The position numbers and the translations under genes were made by a program. A stretch of 64,000 nucleotides of DNA from DASWZN01 sp963841635 (GTDB lineage Bacteria > Acidobacteriota > Terriglobia > Bryobacterales > Bryobacteraceae): assembly GCA_963841635.1 (NCBI GenBank), contig CAWJDO010000002.1, positions 248,001 to 312,000 of the forward strand, in the 5' to 3' direction. Positions 56,051 to 64,000 of this stretch are shown here, one piece after another. The stretch's first letter is position 1, and each line of letters begins with the position of its first letter. The notes below the pieces were generated by a model, which worked only from the letters and a program-made list of their open reading frames with translations, had not been told where the DNA came from and did not search any database.

Positions 56051-57991
56051 CTACTCGCTGGGCGCTTTCGAGTCGATCAACTGCTGGATCTCGGCCAGGA
56101 ACTGCTCCACCGGCTTCGCGCCCAGGTCGCCAAGCTTGCGGTTGCGCACCGAGACCGCGCCCGACTCCGCCTCGCGCCCGCCCACCACCAGCATGTACGG
56201 GATCTTCTGCAACTGCGCCTCGCGGATCTTGAAGTTGACCTTCTCGCTGCGGTCGTCCAGGTGTACGCGCAGTCCGGCGTCGGCGAGGCGCGCGGTGACC
56301 TGGCGAGCATAGTCGATCTGCTTGTCGGTGATAGGGAGCACGATGGCCTGCACCGGCGCCAGCCACACCGGAAACGCTCCCGCGTAATGCTCCAGCAGGA
56401 TTCCGAAGAAGCGCTCCACCGACCCGTACAGCGCGCGGTGCACCATCAGCGGCTGGTGCGGCTTGCCGTCCTCGCCGATGTACTCCAGGCCGAAGCGCCG
56501 CGGAAGCGTGAAATCGAACTGCACCGTGGAAAGCTGCCACAGCCGCCCGATCGCGTCCACCAGCTTCACGTCGATCTTTGGACCGTAGAACGCGGCCTCG
56601 TCCGCCACCACCTTCGCCTTCATGCCAACGCGCTCCACGGCCTTCTTGAGCGCGTTCTCACCCAGCGCCCATTGCTCCGGAGAGCCGTCGTACTTGCCGC
56701 TCGCCCCGCCGTCCCAGGTCGAGAGCTCGGCCTCGTATTGGCTGAAACCGTAGGTCTGCAGCGTGTCGCGCGCGAATTCGAGGCAGTTCACCACCTCGTC
56801 CTCGATCTGCTCCGGCGTGCAGAAGATGTGCGCATCGTCCTGCGTGAAGCCGCGCACGCGAAGCAGTCCGTGCAGCACGCCCGATCGCTCGTAGCGGTAC
56901 ACCGTGCCCAGCTCGCCCAGCCGCACCGGCAGATCGCGGTAGCTCTTCATGCGGTCGCGGTAGATGAGGATGTGGAACGGGCAGTTCATCGGCTTGAGCT
57001 GATACTCGGCATCGTCCAGCTCGATCTTCGTGAACATGTTCTGGGCGTAGAAACCGTAGTGGCCCGAGGTTTCCCAAAGGTCGCTGCGCGCCACGTGCGG
57101 CGTGTAGACCAGCGAGTAGCCGCGCTTGACGTACTGATCGCGCATCCAGTCTTCCAGGATGCGCCGCACCGTGCCGCCCTTGGGATGAAAGAAGATCAGG
57201 CCCGGCCCGGCCAGTTCCTGAATGCTGAACAGGTCGAGCTCCGTCCCCAGCTTGCGGTGGTCGCGCTTCTTCGCTTCTTCGAGCTGGTGCAGGTACTCGT
57301 CGAGCTCCTTCTTGCTGAAGAAAGCCGTGCCGTAGATGCGCTGGCCTTGCCGGTTGTGTTCGTCGCCTTTCCAATACGCGCCGGCGATGGAGAGCAGCTT
57401 GAACGCCTTGATCTTCCCGCTCGAAGGCACGTGCGGGCCGCGGCAGAAATCGATGAAGTGCGGGCCCAGCGTGTACTCGGAGAAGATCTCGTCGGCCTTC
57501 TCGGTGATCAGCTCGCACTTCAGTTCTTCGCCCATCTCGGCGTATTTCTTCAGGCCCTCGGGCTTGGGCGTCATCTTGCGCTCGTAGGGCAGGTCCTGCT
57601 TCGCGAGTTCGCCCATCTTGGCCTCGATCTTCTCGAGGTCCTCAGGCGTGAACGGCGCGTCGCGATAGAAATCATAGAAGAAGCCGGAGTCGGTGGGCGG
57701 GCCGATGCCGAGCTTGGTCTCGGGATACAGCTCAAGCACCGCGGCGGCGAGCAGGTGCGCGGTGGAATGCCGGTAGACGTGCAAGGACTCGGAGTTCTTA
57801 GTGGTCAGGAGCTCGAGCGTGCTGTCCGTCGAGAAGGGCTTGGTAAGATCGGCCAGTTCGCCATTGACCTTGGCGACGATGGCGTCGTCCGCAAGCCGTG
57901 GGCCGATGGACTTGGCGATATCGAGAGGCGTCGAGCCGGCAGCGACTTTCCGCTGGCTCCCATCCGGTAAGGTGATCGTGATTTCGCTCAT
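56051..57991 (-). CDS. thrS: Threonyl-tRNA synthetase
   Basis: The protein is 646 residues, normal length. In order: TGS domain (ITITLPDGSQRKVAAGSTPLDIAKSI is the start, split in function from the next part), the editing/N2 domain with HSTAHLLAAAV and the later HxxxC-type site (FCRGPHVPSSG), the class II core (motif 2 YRYERSGVLHGLLRVRGFTQDD spans residues about 380-400), zinc ligands including Cys in MNCPFH, and the anticodon domain (PLMVHRALYGSVERFFGIL to the C-terminus). It charges tRNA-Thr in the cytoplasm. The ATG at 57991 begins MSEITITLPDG. Confidence 0.97.
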   Translation of the reverse strand: MSEITITLPDGSQRKVAAGSTPLDIAKSIGPRLADDAIVAKVNGELADLTKPFSTDSTLELLTTKNSESLHVYRHSTAHLLAAAVLELYPETKLGIGPPTDSGFFYDFYRDAPFTPEDLEKIEAKMGELAKQDLPYERKMTPKPEGLKKYAEMGEELKCELITEKADEIFSEYTLGPHFIDFCRGPHVPSSGKIKAFKLLSIAGAYWKGDEHNRQGQRIYGTAFFSKKELDEYLHQLEEAKKRDHRKLGTELDLFSIQELAGPGLIFFHPKGGTVRRILEDWMRDQYVKRGYSLVYTPHVARSDLWETSGHYGFYAQNMFTKIELDDAEYQLKPMNCPFHILIYRDRMKSYRDLPVRLGELGTVYRYERSGVLHGLLRVRGFTQDDAHIFCTPEQIEDEVVNCLEFARDTLQTYGFSQYEAELSTWDGGASGKYDGSPEQWALGENALKKAVERVGMKAKVVADEAAFYGPKIDVKLVDAIGRLWQLSTVQFDFTLPRRFGLEYIGEDGKPHQPLMVHRALYGSVERFFGILLEHYAGAFPVWLAPVQAIVLPITDKQIDYARQVTARLADAGLRVHLDDRSEKVNFKIREAQLQKIPYMLVVGGREAESGAVSVRNRKLGDLGAKPVEQFLAEIQQLIDSKAPSE

Positions 57992-58143
57992 AACCGCAGA
58001 GTTTTCAGCGTAGCACGGCGGGACAGCACCCCATTGACTTGGCGGCCCGTCCGCGCTACGCTGCTTTCAGTTTAGAGAGCGCTAACCGCGCGGCAGGGCG
58101 CCTGCGGCGCATAAGGTGCCCGCCATTAAGCGAGGAAGAAGCG

Positions 58144-58359
58144 ATGACACAGGCAGACAAAGCCGAAGTGACGTGGGGCGACAGCAAGAAGGGCTGGACC
58201 GTGCGCATCCAGGTAGGCGCGGAAGTGATCCAGCGCCATTTGGGCAAGACCCCCGCGCAGGACGCCGAAGAAGCCGCGATCCGCTCCTCAGCCGTCGCCG
58301 CCGCCAACGACGACGGCTACGCCCTGGATCCGGCGCGGGTGGAGATTCGGCGGCCGTAG
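58144..58359 (+). CDS. Small conserved-looking hypothetical protein (71 aa)
   Basis: This 71-residue frame starts at ATG 58144 behind a GAGGAAGAAG ribosome site. The sequence looks genuinely coding (VTWGDSKKGWTVRIQVGAEVIQRHL; EEAAIRSSAVAAANDDGYALD), with a small beta-hairpin and a helix. No family is recognised. It is divergent from thrS. An upstream in-frame start would add 35 Arg-rich residues and is unlikely. Confidence 0.6.
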   Translation: MTQADKAEVTWGDSKKGWTVRIQVGAEVIQRHLGKTPAQDAEEAAIRSSAVAAANDDGYALDPARVEIRRP

Positions 58360-58413
58360 GCGGCGCGGCGGCAGGGCGCTGCGGGCGCCTACGCTTCGGA
58401 ACCTCGCTCGGTC

Positions 58414-58440
58414 CTCGTTCGAATCCACGGCGGGGAGCCA
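58414..58440 (+). other. tRNA 3'-end-like remnant
   Basis: The stretch GTTCGAATCCACGG followed by CGGGGAGCCA resembles a tRNA T-loop and acceptor 3' end with CCA. The T-stem does not pair and no 5' half is present, so it is not a working tRNA. Such partial copies often mark integration sites. It lies just before the VapBC-type pair. Confidence 0.25.
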
Positions 58441-58519
58441 AACACAACCTCTTTTATCGACAAAGACGCCTTGCCCCGCTCCTGTCTTCGCGCAAACTGT
58501 ACGTACTGGGCGTCTGATA

Positions 58520-58533
58520 CCATACGTATATGG
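58520..58533 (+). promoter_or_regulatory. Inverted repeat overlapping the vapB start
   Basis: CCATA-CGTA-TATGG spans 58520-58533 and includes the ATG of the antitoxin gene at 58530. Type II antitoxins often bind palindromes around their own start to repress the operon. No clear -35 box is seen. Confidence 0.4.
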
Positions 58534-58760
58534 CGAAGCTTACCTTGAGCGTAAACGATCGCGTGGTTTCGCGAGCGAAGCAATACGCGAAACGGCGGGG
58601 CGTCTCCGTGTCCGCGATGGTCGAGGCCTATCTCGAAGCGGTCGCTGGGCCGAGTTCTACTCCGACCGGCGACGCCCCCATTCTGCGCACCCTTCGGGGA
58701 GTTCTCAAGAGCGCGGACGTCCGCGAGTACCGGAAGCATCTGGCGGCGAAATATCGATGA
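58530..58760 (+). CDS. vapB: Ribbon-helix-helix antitoxin (DUF6364/VapB-type)
   Basis: The 76-residue protein begins AKLTLSVNDRVVSRAKQYAK and continues RGVSVSAMVEAYLEAVAG. This is the strand-helix-helix pattern of DUF6364 antitoxins. The C-terminal part (LKSADVREYRKHLAAKYR) would wrap the toxin. It overlaps the PIN-toxin ATG by four bases, the classic toxin-antitoxin layout. It is expected to bind the inverted repeat at its own start. Confidence 0.85.
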   Translation: MAKLTLSVNDRVVSRAKQYAKRRGVSVSAMVEAYLEAVAGPSSTPTGDAPILRTLRGVLKSADVREYRKHLAAKYR

Positions 58761-59176
58761 AAAGGATCCTCTTCGATACCAACGTGCTCCTGGACGTTCT
58801 GCTGGACCGGCAGCCGTATGTGGCGGCAAGCGCGGCGGCGTGGGCGGCTGTCGAGACTGGCGCCGCGGAGGGGATGCTGGCCGCTCACGCGGTGACGACG
58901 ATCCACTACCTGCTCCGCAAGGAGTTGGGCAACGTCAAGGCCAGGGGGATCCTCTCGGCGGTCTTGAGCGTCTTTCGAGTAGCCGCCGTCGATCATGACG
59001 TTGTTCAAGCGGCGCTCCAGTTACCTGCTTCCGACTTTGAGGATGCGGTGGCCGCGGCAGCGGCTCGATCGGCGGGTTGTGAGTACATCGTGACGCGGGA
59101 TCCGAAGGGGTTTCGCGGTTCTCCTGTGCGGTCCCTCACGCCGGAAGCGGTGGTGCCCCTCCTGGGCAAGCAATGA
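58757..59176 (+). CDS. vapC: PIN-domain toxin (VapC-type RNase)
   Basis: The 139-residue PIN protein shows the acidic metal-binding residues: Asp7 in ILFDTNVLLDVLL, an acidic residue in the central helix, and the two later Asp groups in PASDFEDAV and VTRDPKGF. VapC toxins cleave tRNA or rRNA when the antitoxin is degraded. It is coupled to the antitoxin upstream and ends well before the glpK gene. No truncation is seen. Confidence 0.88.
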   Translation: MKRILFDTNVLLDVLLDRQPYVAASAAAWAAVETGAAEGMLAAHAVTTIHYLLRKELGNVKARGILSAVLSVFRVAAVDHDVVQAALQLPASDFEDAVAAAAARSAGCEYIVTRDPKGFRGSPVRSLTPEAVVPLLGKQ

Positions 59177-59328
59177 GCCGGACAACCGGTTGGAAACCGC
59201 TGTTTCTGGCGAGCCAGACGACGGGGATTCAGATCGCCACGCTTCCGCCACTCGCGCCTGCTCGAACTGAATTCCACCTCTTCAGCCTACGGCCTCTCCC
59301 GCCGCCGTTCGAGCTAAGCTAAGGACGC

Positions 59329-60816
59329 ATGCCGGACTTTATTGGAGCGATCGATCAAGGCACCACCAGCACCCGCTTTCTGGTCTTCGACCGCGCCGGA
59401 CGAATCGTTGCCAGCGCGCAGAGGGAGCACCAGCAGATCTACCCCCAGCCCGGATGGGTCGAGCACGATCCGGAAGAAATCTGGCTCCGCACCCAGGAAG
59501 TGATCGCCGAGGCCATGGCGCAGCGCGCTCTGCGGCCCGCCGACCTGGCCGCGGTGGGCATCACCAACCAGCGCGAAACCACCGTGCTCTGGAATCGCAA
59601 GACCGGCCGGCCGCTAGCCAACGCGCTGGTCTGGCAGGATACCCGCGTCGCGGACTACATTCCCGAATTCTCGCGCGACGGCGGCCCTGACCGGTTCCGC
59701 GCCAAAACTGGCCTGCCGCTGGCCACCTATTTCAGCGCGCTGAAAATCCGCTGGCTGCTGGACCATGTCCCGGGCGCGCGCCAGCAGGCCGAAGCCGGCG
59801 ACCTGCACTTCGGCAACATCGACGCCTTCCTGCTGTGGCACCTGACGGGCCTGCACATCACGGACGTGACCAACGCCAGCCGCACCCAGTTGATGGATCT
59901 CCGCACTCTCGACTGGGACCCCGAGCTGCTCACCGCGTTCGGGATACCGTGGCAGATCCTGCCGCAGATCCGATCGAGCAGCGAGGTCTACGGAGGTGCG
60001 ACGCTCGAGGCGATCGCCGGCGTTCCAGTTGCCGGAATCCTGGGCGACCAGCAGGCGGCCCTGGTAGGCCAGACCTGCTTCGAAGCGGGCGAGGCAAAGA
60101 ACACTTACGGCACCGGCTGCTTCCTGCTGATGAACACCGGGCACAACATCGTGCAGTCCCGGCACGGCCTGGTGAGTACGGTGGCATACCAAATCAAGGG
60201 ACAGCCGGCCCACTACGCGCTCGAGGGAAGCGTGGCCATCACCGGCGCGCTGGTGCAGTGGATCCGCGACAACTTCGGCCTCATCACCAAGAGCCCGGAA
60301 ATCGAAGCGCTCGCGCGCATGGTGGACGACAACGGCGGCGTCTACTTCGTCCCCGCGTTTTCGGGCTTGTACGCGCCTTACTGGAAACACAACGCCCGCG
60401 GAGTGATCGTGGGCCTGACCCGCTATTCGAATAAGAATCACCTGGCGCGCGCGGTGCTCGAGGCCACGGCATTCCAGACCCGCGACGTCGTCGAGGCCAT
60501 GGAGAAGGACTCCGGCGTTCCCCTGGCCGTCCTTCGCACCGACGGCGGCATGGTGGAGAACGAGTTCCTGATGCAGTTCCAGGCCGATATCCTCAACCGT
60601 CCCGTGGTGCGTCCGGCGGTGAAGGAGACCACGGCTTTGGGAGCGGCCTACGCGGCCGGCCTGGCCACGGGTTTCTACGCCGGCATTGAGGACCTGCGCG
60701 CGCAATGGTCGGTGGACCGCACCTGGGAACCGCAAATGGAATCCGGGAAGCGGGAACGCATGTACGGCTTCTGGAAAAAGGCAGTCACACGCTCGTTCGA
60801 TTGGCTGGAGGACTAA
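59329..60816 (+). CDS. glpK: Glycerol kinase
   Basis: The 495-residue FGGY-family kinase phosphorylates glycerol taken up through GlpF. The N-terminal ATPase motif is FIGAIDQGTTSTRFLVFD. Substrate residues appear in TNQRETTVLWNRKTG and WQDTRVADY. The C-terminal half shows ILGDQQAALVGQ, YGTGCFLLMNTG and LRTDGGMVENEFLMQFQADIL (split between loops). The length and the SRT/DQQ signatures are those of GlpK and not of another FGGY kinase. It is directly followed by glpF with no spacing. Confidence 0.97.
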   Translation: MPDFIGAIDQGTTSTRFLVFDRAGRIVASAQREHQQIYPQPGWVEHDPEEIWLRTQEVIAEAMAQRALRPADLAAVGITNQRETTVLWNRKTGRPLANALVWQDTRVADYIPEFSRDGGPDRFRAKTGLPLATYFSALKIRWLLDHVPGARQQAEAGDLHFGNIDAFLLWHLTGLHITDVTNASRTQLMDLRTLDWDPELLTAFGIPWQILPQIRSSSEVYGGATLEAIAGVPVAGILGDQQAALVGQTCFEAGEAKNTYGTGCFLLMNTGHNIVQSRHGLVSTVAYQIKGQPAHYALEGSVAITGALVQWIRDNFGLITKSPEIEALARMVDDNGGVYFVPAFSGLYAPYWKHNARGVIVGLTRYSNKNHLARAVLEATAFQTRDVVEAMEKDSGVPLAVLRTDGGMVENEFLMQFQADILNRPVVRPAVKETTALGAAYAAGLATGFYAGIEDLRAQWSVDRTWEPQMESGKRERMYGFWKKAVTRSFDWLED

Positions 60817-61542
60817 ATGGAAAAGGGAGTTCTCGGAGAGTTCCTGGGGACCATGGTGCTCGTCCTCATGGGGAACGGTGTGGTTGCCAATGTCCTGCTC
60901 AAGAAATCCAAAGGCGAAGGCTCCGGATGGATGGTGATTGCCACCGGATGGGGGCTGGCGGTGATGACCGGCGTGTTTGTCGCGATCGCCTTCGGCGGCG
61001 AGGGGCACCTGAACCCAGCCGTGACGCTGGGGGCGGCGATCACCACGGGCAATTTCGCCAAGCTGGGCTGGTATACCGCTGCGCAAATGGCGGGAGCCTT
61101 CGTCGGGGCCGGCCTGGTGTGGCTGCACTACCTGCCGCACTGGAGCGTAACCCCCGACGCCGACGCCAAGCGCGCCTGTTTCTGCACCGCGCCGGCGATC
61201 CGCAAGCCGATGGCGAATCTCGCGAGCGAGGTCATCGGCACGTTCGTTCTCGTGTTGGTGGCGGCCGCGATTTTCTCCAAGTCGGTGGCGGCGACCGGGC
61301 CGGCGGCGGCCCTCGGACCCTACCTCGTCGGGAGCCTGGTTTGGGCCATCGGCCTGAGCCTGGGCGGAACCACCGGATACGCCATCAATCCCGCGCGCGA
61401 CCTGGGACCGCGCATCGCCCACGCGCTTCTTCCCATCCCGAATAAAGAAGGTTCCGACTGGGGATACGCCGCCGTGCCGATCGTCGGGCCCTTGCTAGGC
61501 GGAACGCTGGCCGCCCTGCTGGTTCGCTGGGCGCACTTTTAG
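60817..61542 (+). CDS. glpF: Glycerol facilitator (aquaglyceroporin)
   Basis: The 241-residue MIP-family channel has six predicted helices. Both NPA boxes are present: HLNPAVTLG at residues 65-73 and YAINPARDLGPR near 190. The Asp after the second NPAR is the residue that marks glycerol rather than water channels. The ATG abuts the glpK TAA, so they form one operon for glycerol uptake and trapping as glycerol 3-phosphate. Confidence 0.95.
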   Translation: MEKGVLGEFLGTMVLVLMGNGVVANVLLKKSKGEGSGWMVIATGWGLAVMTGVFVAIAFGGEGHLNPAVTLGAAITTGNFAKLGWYTAAQMAGAFVGAGLVWLHYLPHWSVTPDADAKRACFCTAPAIRKPMANLASEVIGTFVLVLVAAAIFSKSVAATGPAAALGPYLVGSLVWAIGLSLGGTTGYAINPARDLGPRIAHALLPIPNKEGSDWGYAAVPIVGPLLGGTLAALLVRWAHF

Positions 61543-61558
61543 CCGTAGCCGCAAACCG

Positions 61559-61613
61559 GGGACTGGACGACTGGACCCAATTTCGCCGCCTTCGCGGAAT
61601 TGGTGCCTGTCCC
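61559..61613. repeat. GGGAC-hairpin repeat, copy 5
   Basis: A 55-bp, more diverged copy between the convergent glpF and nitronate-monooxygenase genes. The left arm contains an eight-base duplication (GGGACTGGACGACTGGACCC). The right arm reads GCGGAATTGGTGCCTGTCCC. The tail has decayed to AAGGTTTGCCCTCTGAAC. Confidence 0.75.
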
Positions 61614-61659
61614 AAGGTTTGCCCTCTGAACAATCTCGCGTGCGTCGTCCGATTTGCTC

Positions 61660-63087
61660 TCAGCCCGCAGTTCCCAGCAGCCGCGCGATCACGTCGGCCG
61701 CGGTATACGAAGAGCTCCCGTTCGGCAGCAGATCCGCCACGGCGCCCAGGCAGTCGCCACAGGTGACCAGTCCCGTTTCCACGTAGGCGCCCTTCTGGAT
61801 CTGTGACTGGTCGATGTTGGCCAGCAGCGCGTTGCAGAGGCACTTGCGCCCGGCCGCCTTCTCCGCGGTCCCGCCCTTGGCGATGTAGCTTGCCACCGGC
61901 TCGGCGGCACAGCGATACCCGACCGAGCCCGAAGACATCCGGTACGCCTCCCGCAGGTAGCCCAGATCGCAGAGCCGCGGCCGCAGTGCGTACACCGACT
62001 CCTCGGCCAGCGTGCCCTCGAGCAACACGGTCTTGAAGGGGAAGCCGGTGGGCGAAGCCAGCGGATCGGTAAACACCGCCGCCTCTCCGGCCGCGACGCT
62101 CGCCAGGATGGAGCGCTTGTACTCCTCCCGCAACGCCGACTCCTCGCACAGCGCGAACGCCGTTCCTACCTGAACTCCCGCCGCGCCCGCCGCCAGCGCC
62201 TCGCGCAGCCGCTCCGGAGTCCCGTAACCCCCGGCCAGCCAGAACGGCACGCCCAGTTCCTTGAGCTTCGCCAGATCGACTTCGTCGCGCTCGCCATACA
62301 CCGGTTCGCCGGCCTCGCTCAGCGGACCCTTCCCGCGCGGCGGCGCGTTGTGCCCGCCCGCGGTGGGACCCTCCACCACGAAACCATCCACGCGGCCGTT
62401 GGCCTTCTTCAGCATGGTGGTGGCCAGCGTGTTGGAGGCGATGATGGCGAGAAAGGCGGGCCGCGTCAGAGGCGGCAGGTCTCCTTCCATGAACTCGCTG
62501 GGCGTGAAACTGAGGGCGGTGTCCTCGCCCTTTTCCGCTCCCGCCACGTGCATGGCGTAGGTGGCTGGCTGGTGCAGGGCCAGGCAGTCCAACGCACCCG
62601 GGATCCGCAGAGGGATGCCGGCTCCCATCAGGACATACCCGACGCCGGCCAGCATGGCGCCGTACAGGGACGGCAGGTGCGGGATCTGGACTTTCTCCAG
62701 ATAGTTCACTCCCACCGGGTTCTCGTGCCCCTCGCGCGCCAGCGCGATCTCCACGTAATTGGCGACAATGCACAACTCGCGGCGCTCAACCGGACCGTCC
62801 CAGTTATGCGAGGGGAGCGACCTGTAAGGCTCGCCGGCAGGCTTGCCGCCCGGGATGAAGTACTTGTTCCAAACGCGCTCCGCCATCTTCCGGAAGGGGA
62901 AGGCCTCGAGGCCGCGCGACATGCTGCCGTCGGGATCGCCGTCTTGAAGCCGGCGCGCGAACACCAGATCCAGGGCCGTTCCGGAAACGACGCCCAGTTG
63001 GCCCAGCCGCGCCACGGCCCGCGCCAGCTTCCAATGGGACACGCCCACGCCCATGCCGCCCTGGATAATCGTGGGTAGAGTTTTCAT
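61660..63087 (-). CDS. Nitronate monooxygenase/FabK-like flavoprotein
   Basis: The protein is 475 residues from ATG 63087. The TIM-barrel start (TIIQGGMGVGVSHWKLARAVA), the FMN-binding GFVVEGPTAGGHNAP and the phosphate loop (VPFWLAGGYGTPERLREALAAGAAGVQVGTAF is its core, split here by sequence) match the 2-nitropropane dioxygenase/enoyl reductase family. It is about 100 residues longer than usual. The extra C-terminal part has Cys motifs (GRKCLCNALLANI; VTCGDCLGAV) that could bind metal or a cluster. It lies between glpF and glpD. Substrate unknown. Confidence 0.82.
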   Translation of the reverse strand: MKTLPTIIQGGMGVGVSHWKLARAVARLGQLGVVSGTALDLVFARRLQDGDPDGSMSRGLEAFPFRKMAERVWNKYFIPGGKPAGEPYRSLPSHNWDGPVERRELCIVANYVEIALAREGHENPVGVNYLEKVQIPHLPSLYGAMLAGVGYVLMGAGIPLRIPGALDCLALHQPATYAMHVAGAEKGEDTALSFTPSEFMEGDLPPLTRPAFLAIIASNTLATTMLKKANGRVDGFVVEGPTAGGHNAPPRGKGPLSEAGEPVYGERDEVDLAKLKELGVPFWLAGGYGTPERLREALAAGAAGVQVGTAFALCEESALREEYKRSILASVAAGEAAVFTDPLASPTGFPFKTVLLEGTLAEESVYALRPRLCDLGYLREAYRMSSGSVGYRCAAEPVASYIAKGGTAEKAAGRKCLCNALLANIDQSQIQKGAYVETGLVTCGDCLGAVADLLPNGSSSYTAADVIARLLGTAG

Positions 63088-63125
63088 GCCAGATACAATT
63101 CTCACACGGGTGTGCCGTAGGGGGG

Positions 63126-64000
63126 CTAGTCTAGCACAAATCCCCGGGCCGTCTGGTTGAAGGCCTCGACCTGCGCGGCCTCCCAAGCGGTGTCCCGGCC
63201 CAATTCGCGCGCCATCAGCGCGGCCACCTGAGGCGCCATCACGATCGCGGCGCGAGCGTTCAGGAACAGCGCGCGGGTGCGGCGCGCCAGAACATCCTCC
63301 ACGGTGCGCGCCATTTCGTAGCGCACGGCCCAGACCACCTCGGCGCCCACATAGGGCAAGTCGCCGGACAGCGGCTCCGCGAGCGCAGGGTCGTTCTCCA
63401 TCAGTTCCTCGACCGCCGGGGCATCGGAGCCGTAAACGGCCAGCCGGCCGAACCGCGAGGCGTTGGGATGAAATCCGTGGATGTTCAGGTGGTCGGTTAC
63501 CGACGGCCGGTCCGCGAGGCGTCCCAGCGTGGCGGCGTGATTGACACAATCCTCGGCCATGTGGCGATAGGTGGTCCACTTGCCGCCGCAGATCGTGATC
63601 ATGCCTGAGTTCTCGATGCGTATTGTGTGGTCGCGCGAAAGCGCCGCGGTGTTGTTGGGATCTCCCGCGCGAACCAGCGGCCGGATGCCGGCGAACACGC
63701 TCTTCACGTCGCTGCGGCCGGGCTTCTTCGCCAGGTAAAGCGACGCCGTCTGCAGAACGAATGCGACTTCCTGCTCCTGCGCCACCGGCTCGAGCACCGG
63801 CTCCTGGATCGGAGTGTCGGTGGTGCCCACCAGCGTGTGGCCGTGCCATGGAATGGCGAACATAATCCGGCCGTCGCTGGTATGCGGAACCATGATCGCG
63901 CTCTCGCCGGCCAGGAACGACCCGTCCAGCACGAGGTGTATGCCCTGGCTGGGAGCGATCATCGGCTGCGCCGATGGATCCGCCTTGCGCCGTAACTCGT
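63126..64000 (-). CDS. glpD: Glycerol-3-phosphate dehydrogenase GlpD (5' end outside window)
   Basis: The flavin-dependent dehydrogenase oxidises glycerol 3-phosphate to dihydroxyacetone phosphate at the membrane. The visible 290 residues cover the second part of the FAD domain (PMIAPSQGIHLVLDGSFL; MFAIPWHGHTLVGTTDTP; VFAGIRPLVRAG; SGMITICGGKWTTYRHMAED) and the C-terminal helical domain (YVGAEVVWAVRYEMARTVEDVLARRTR is its signature, split here by helices). The frame stays open to the right edge, so the first about 230 residues lie outside. With glpK and glpF it completes glycerol catabolism. Confidence 0.93.
   Translation of the reverse strand, partial: ELRRKADPSAQPMIAPSQGIHLVLDGSFLAGESAIMVPHTSDGRIMFAIPWHGHTLVGTTDTPIQEPVLEPVAQEQEVAFVLQTASLYLAKKPGRSDVKSVFAGIRPLVRAGDPNNTAALSRDHTIRIENSGMITICGGKWTTYRHMAEDCVNHAATLGRLADRPSVTDHLNIHGFHPNASRFGRLAVYGSDAPAVEELMENDPALAEPLSGDLPYVGAEVVWAVRYEMARTVEDVLARRTRALFLNARAAIVMAPQVAALMARELGRDTAWEAAQVEAFNQTARGFVLD

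Noticed and set aside
56261..57970. 569-codon open frame antisense to thrS
   Set aside because: It mirrors the codon pattern of an unmistakable thrS gene and its residues (Arg, Leu, Val, His rich) resemble no protein. High GC makes long antisense frames common.

Overview
The window is about 64 kb of GC-rich bacterial chromosome. The gene content fits a soil Acidobacteriota of the Bryobacterales/Solibacter type. The clues are a large Oar-like TonB receptor with an N-terminal carboxypeptidase-regulatory domain, a TPR plus CRTAC1 (ASPIC/UnbV) pair, a membrane protein with the LGVEVFGRxPDYDT N-terminal domain, many secreted proteins of unknown function, and short palindromic repeats scattered between genes. 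This placement rests on family recognition, not on a marker gene; no rRNA and no complete tRNA gene was seen.

Layout. 1-5 kb is an accessory patch. It holds one end of an IS21-family element (istA/istB), a gene remnant at its edge, a tightly overlapping three-gene cassette (unknown 264-aa protein, Doc/Fic toxin-like protein, 54-aa basic protein) and an IS1595-family transposase with a near-leaderless promoter. 5-13.3 kb has a nitrilase-family hydrolase, a frameshifted membrane protein, a lipoprotein, a large PAS hybrid histidine kinase and a long TPR protein. 13.6-19.6 kb (minus) is a TolC/HlyD/RND efflux operon whose RND gene carries a one-base frameshift, followed by a coupled DUF2892 gene. 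19.9-21 kb is a LuxR-type response regulator whose kinase partner survives only as a C-terminal stub. 21.1-27.5 kb (plus) is a RraA-like gene followed by a second, intact HlyD/RND/TolC operon. 27.5-30.2 kb is a patchwork of gene fragments (MltF-like, SulP/STAS, hybrid-kinase tail) around an intact anaerobic sulfatase-maturase-type radical SAM gene. 30.2-38.1 kb has a B12-binding radical SAM protein, a cNMP/DUF1003 protein, a CPBP protease, secreted proteins, a GH105 hydrolase and a double VOC protein. 38.1-45.4 kb has a repeat cluster with a truncated pseudopilin, the TPR/CRTAC1 pair and the TonB receptor with a clear terminator. 45.6-54.4 kb has a secreted S74-chaperone adhesin-like protein, an eIF2B-like protein, a second CPBP protease, a DUF1349 protein, SelB and a Tat-signal-bearing methyltransferase. 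54.7-58 kb has a candidate small structured RNA with its own strong promoter, then an HpnI-like glycosyltransferase downstream of thrS. 58.1-64 kb has a VapBC-type toxin-antitoxin pair and a glycerol cluster: glpK-glpF on plus, glpD facing them on minus with a nitronate-monooxygenase-like gene between.

The most unusual signals are (i) the IS-flanked Doc cassette; (ii) REP-like paired palindromes that lie inside the signal-sequence codons of two exported proteins and truncate a pseudopilin gene, one of them split by a 184-bp inverted-repeat element with 13-bp flanking duplications; (iii) five copies of an unrelated 47-bp hairpin beginning GGGAC and ending GTCCC, one bracketed by perfect 26-bp repeats; and (iv) the candidate small RNA at 54.7-54.8 kb.
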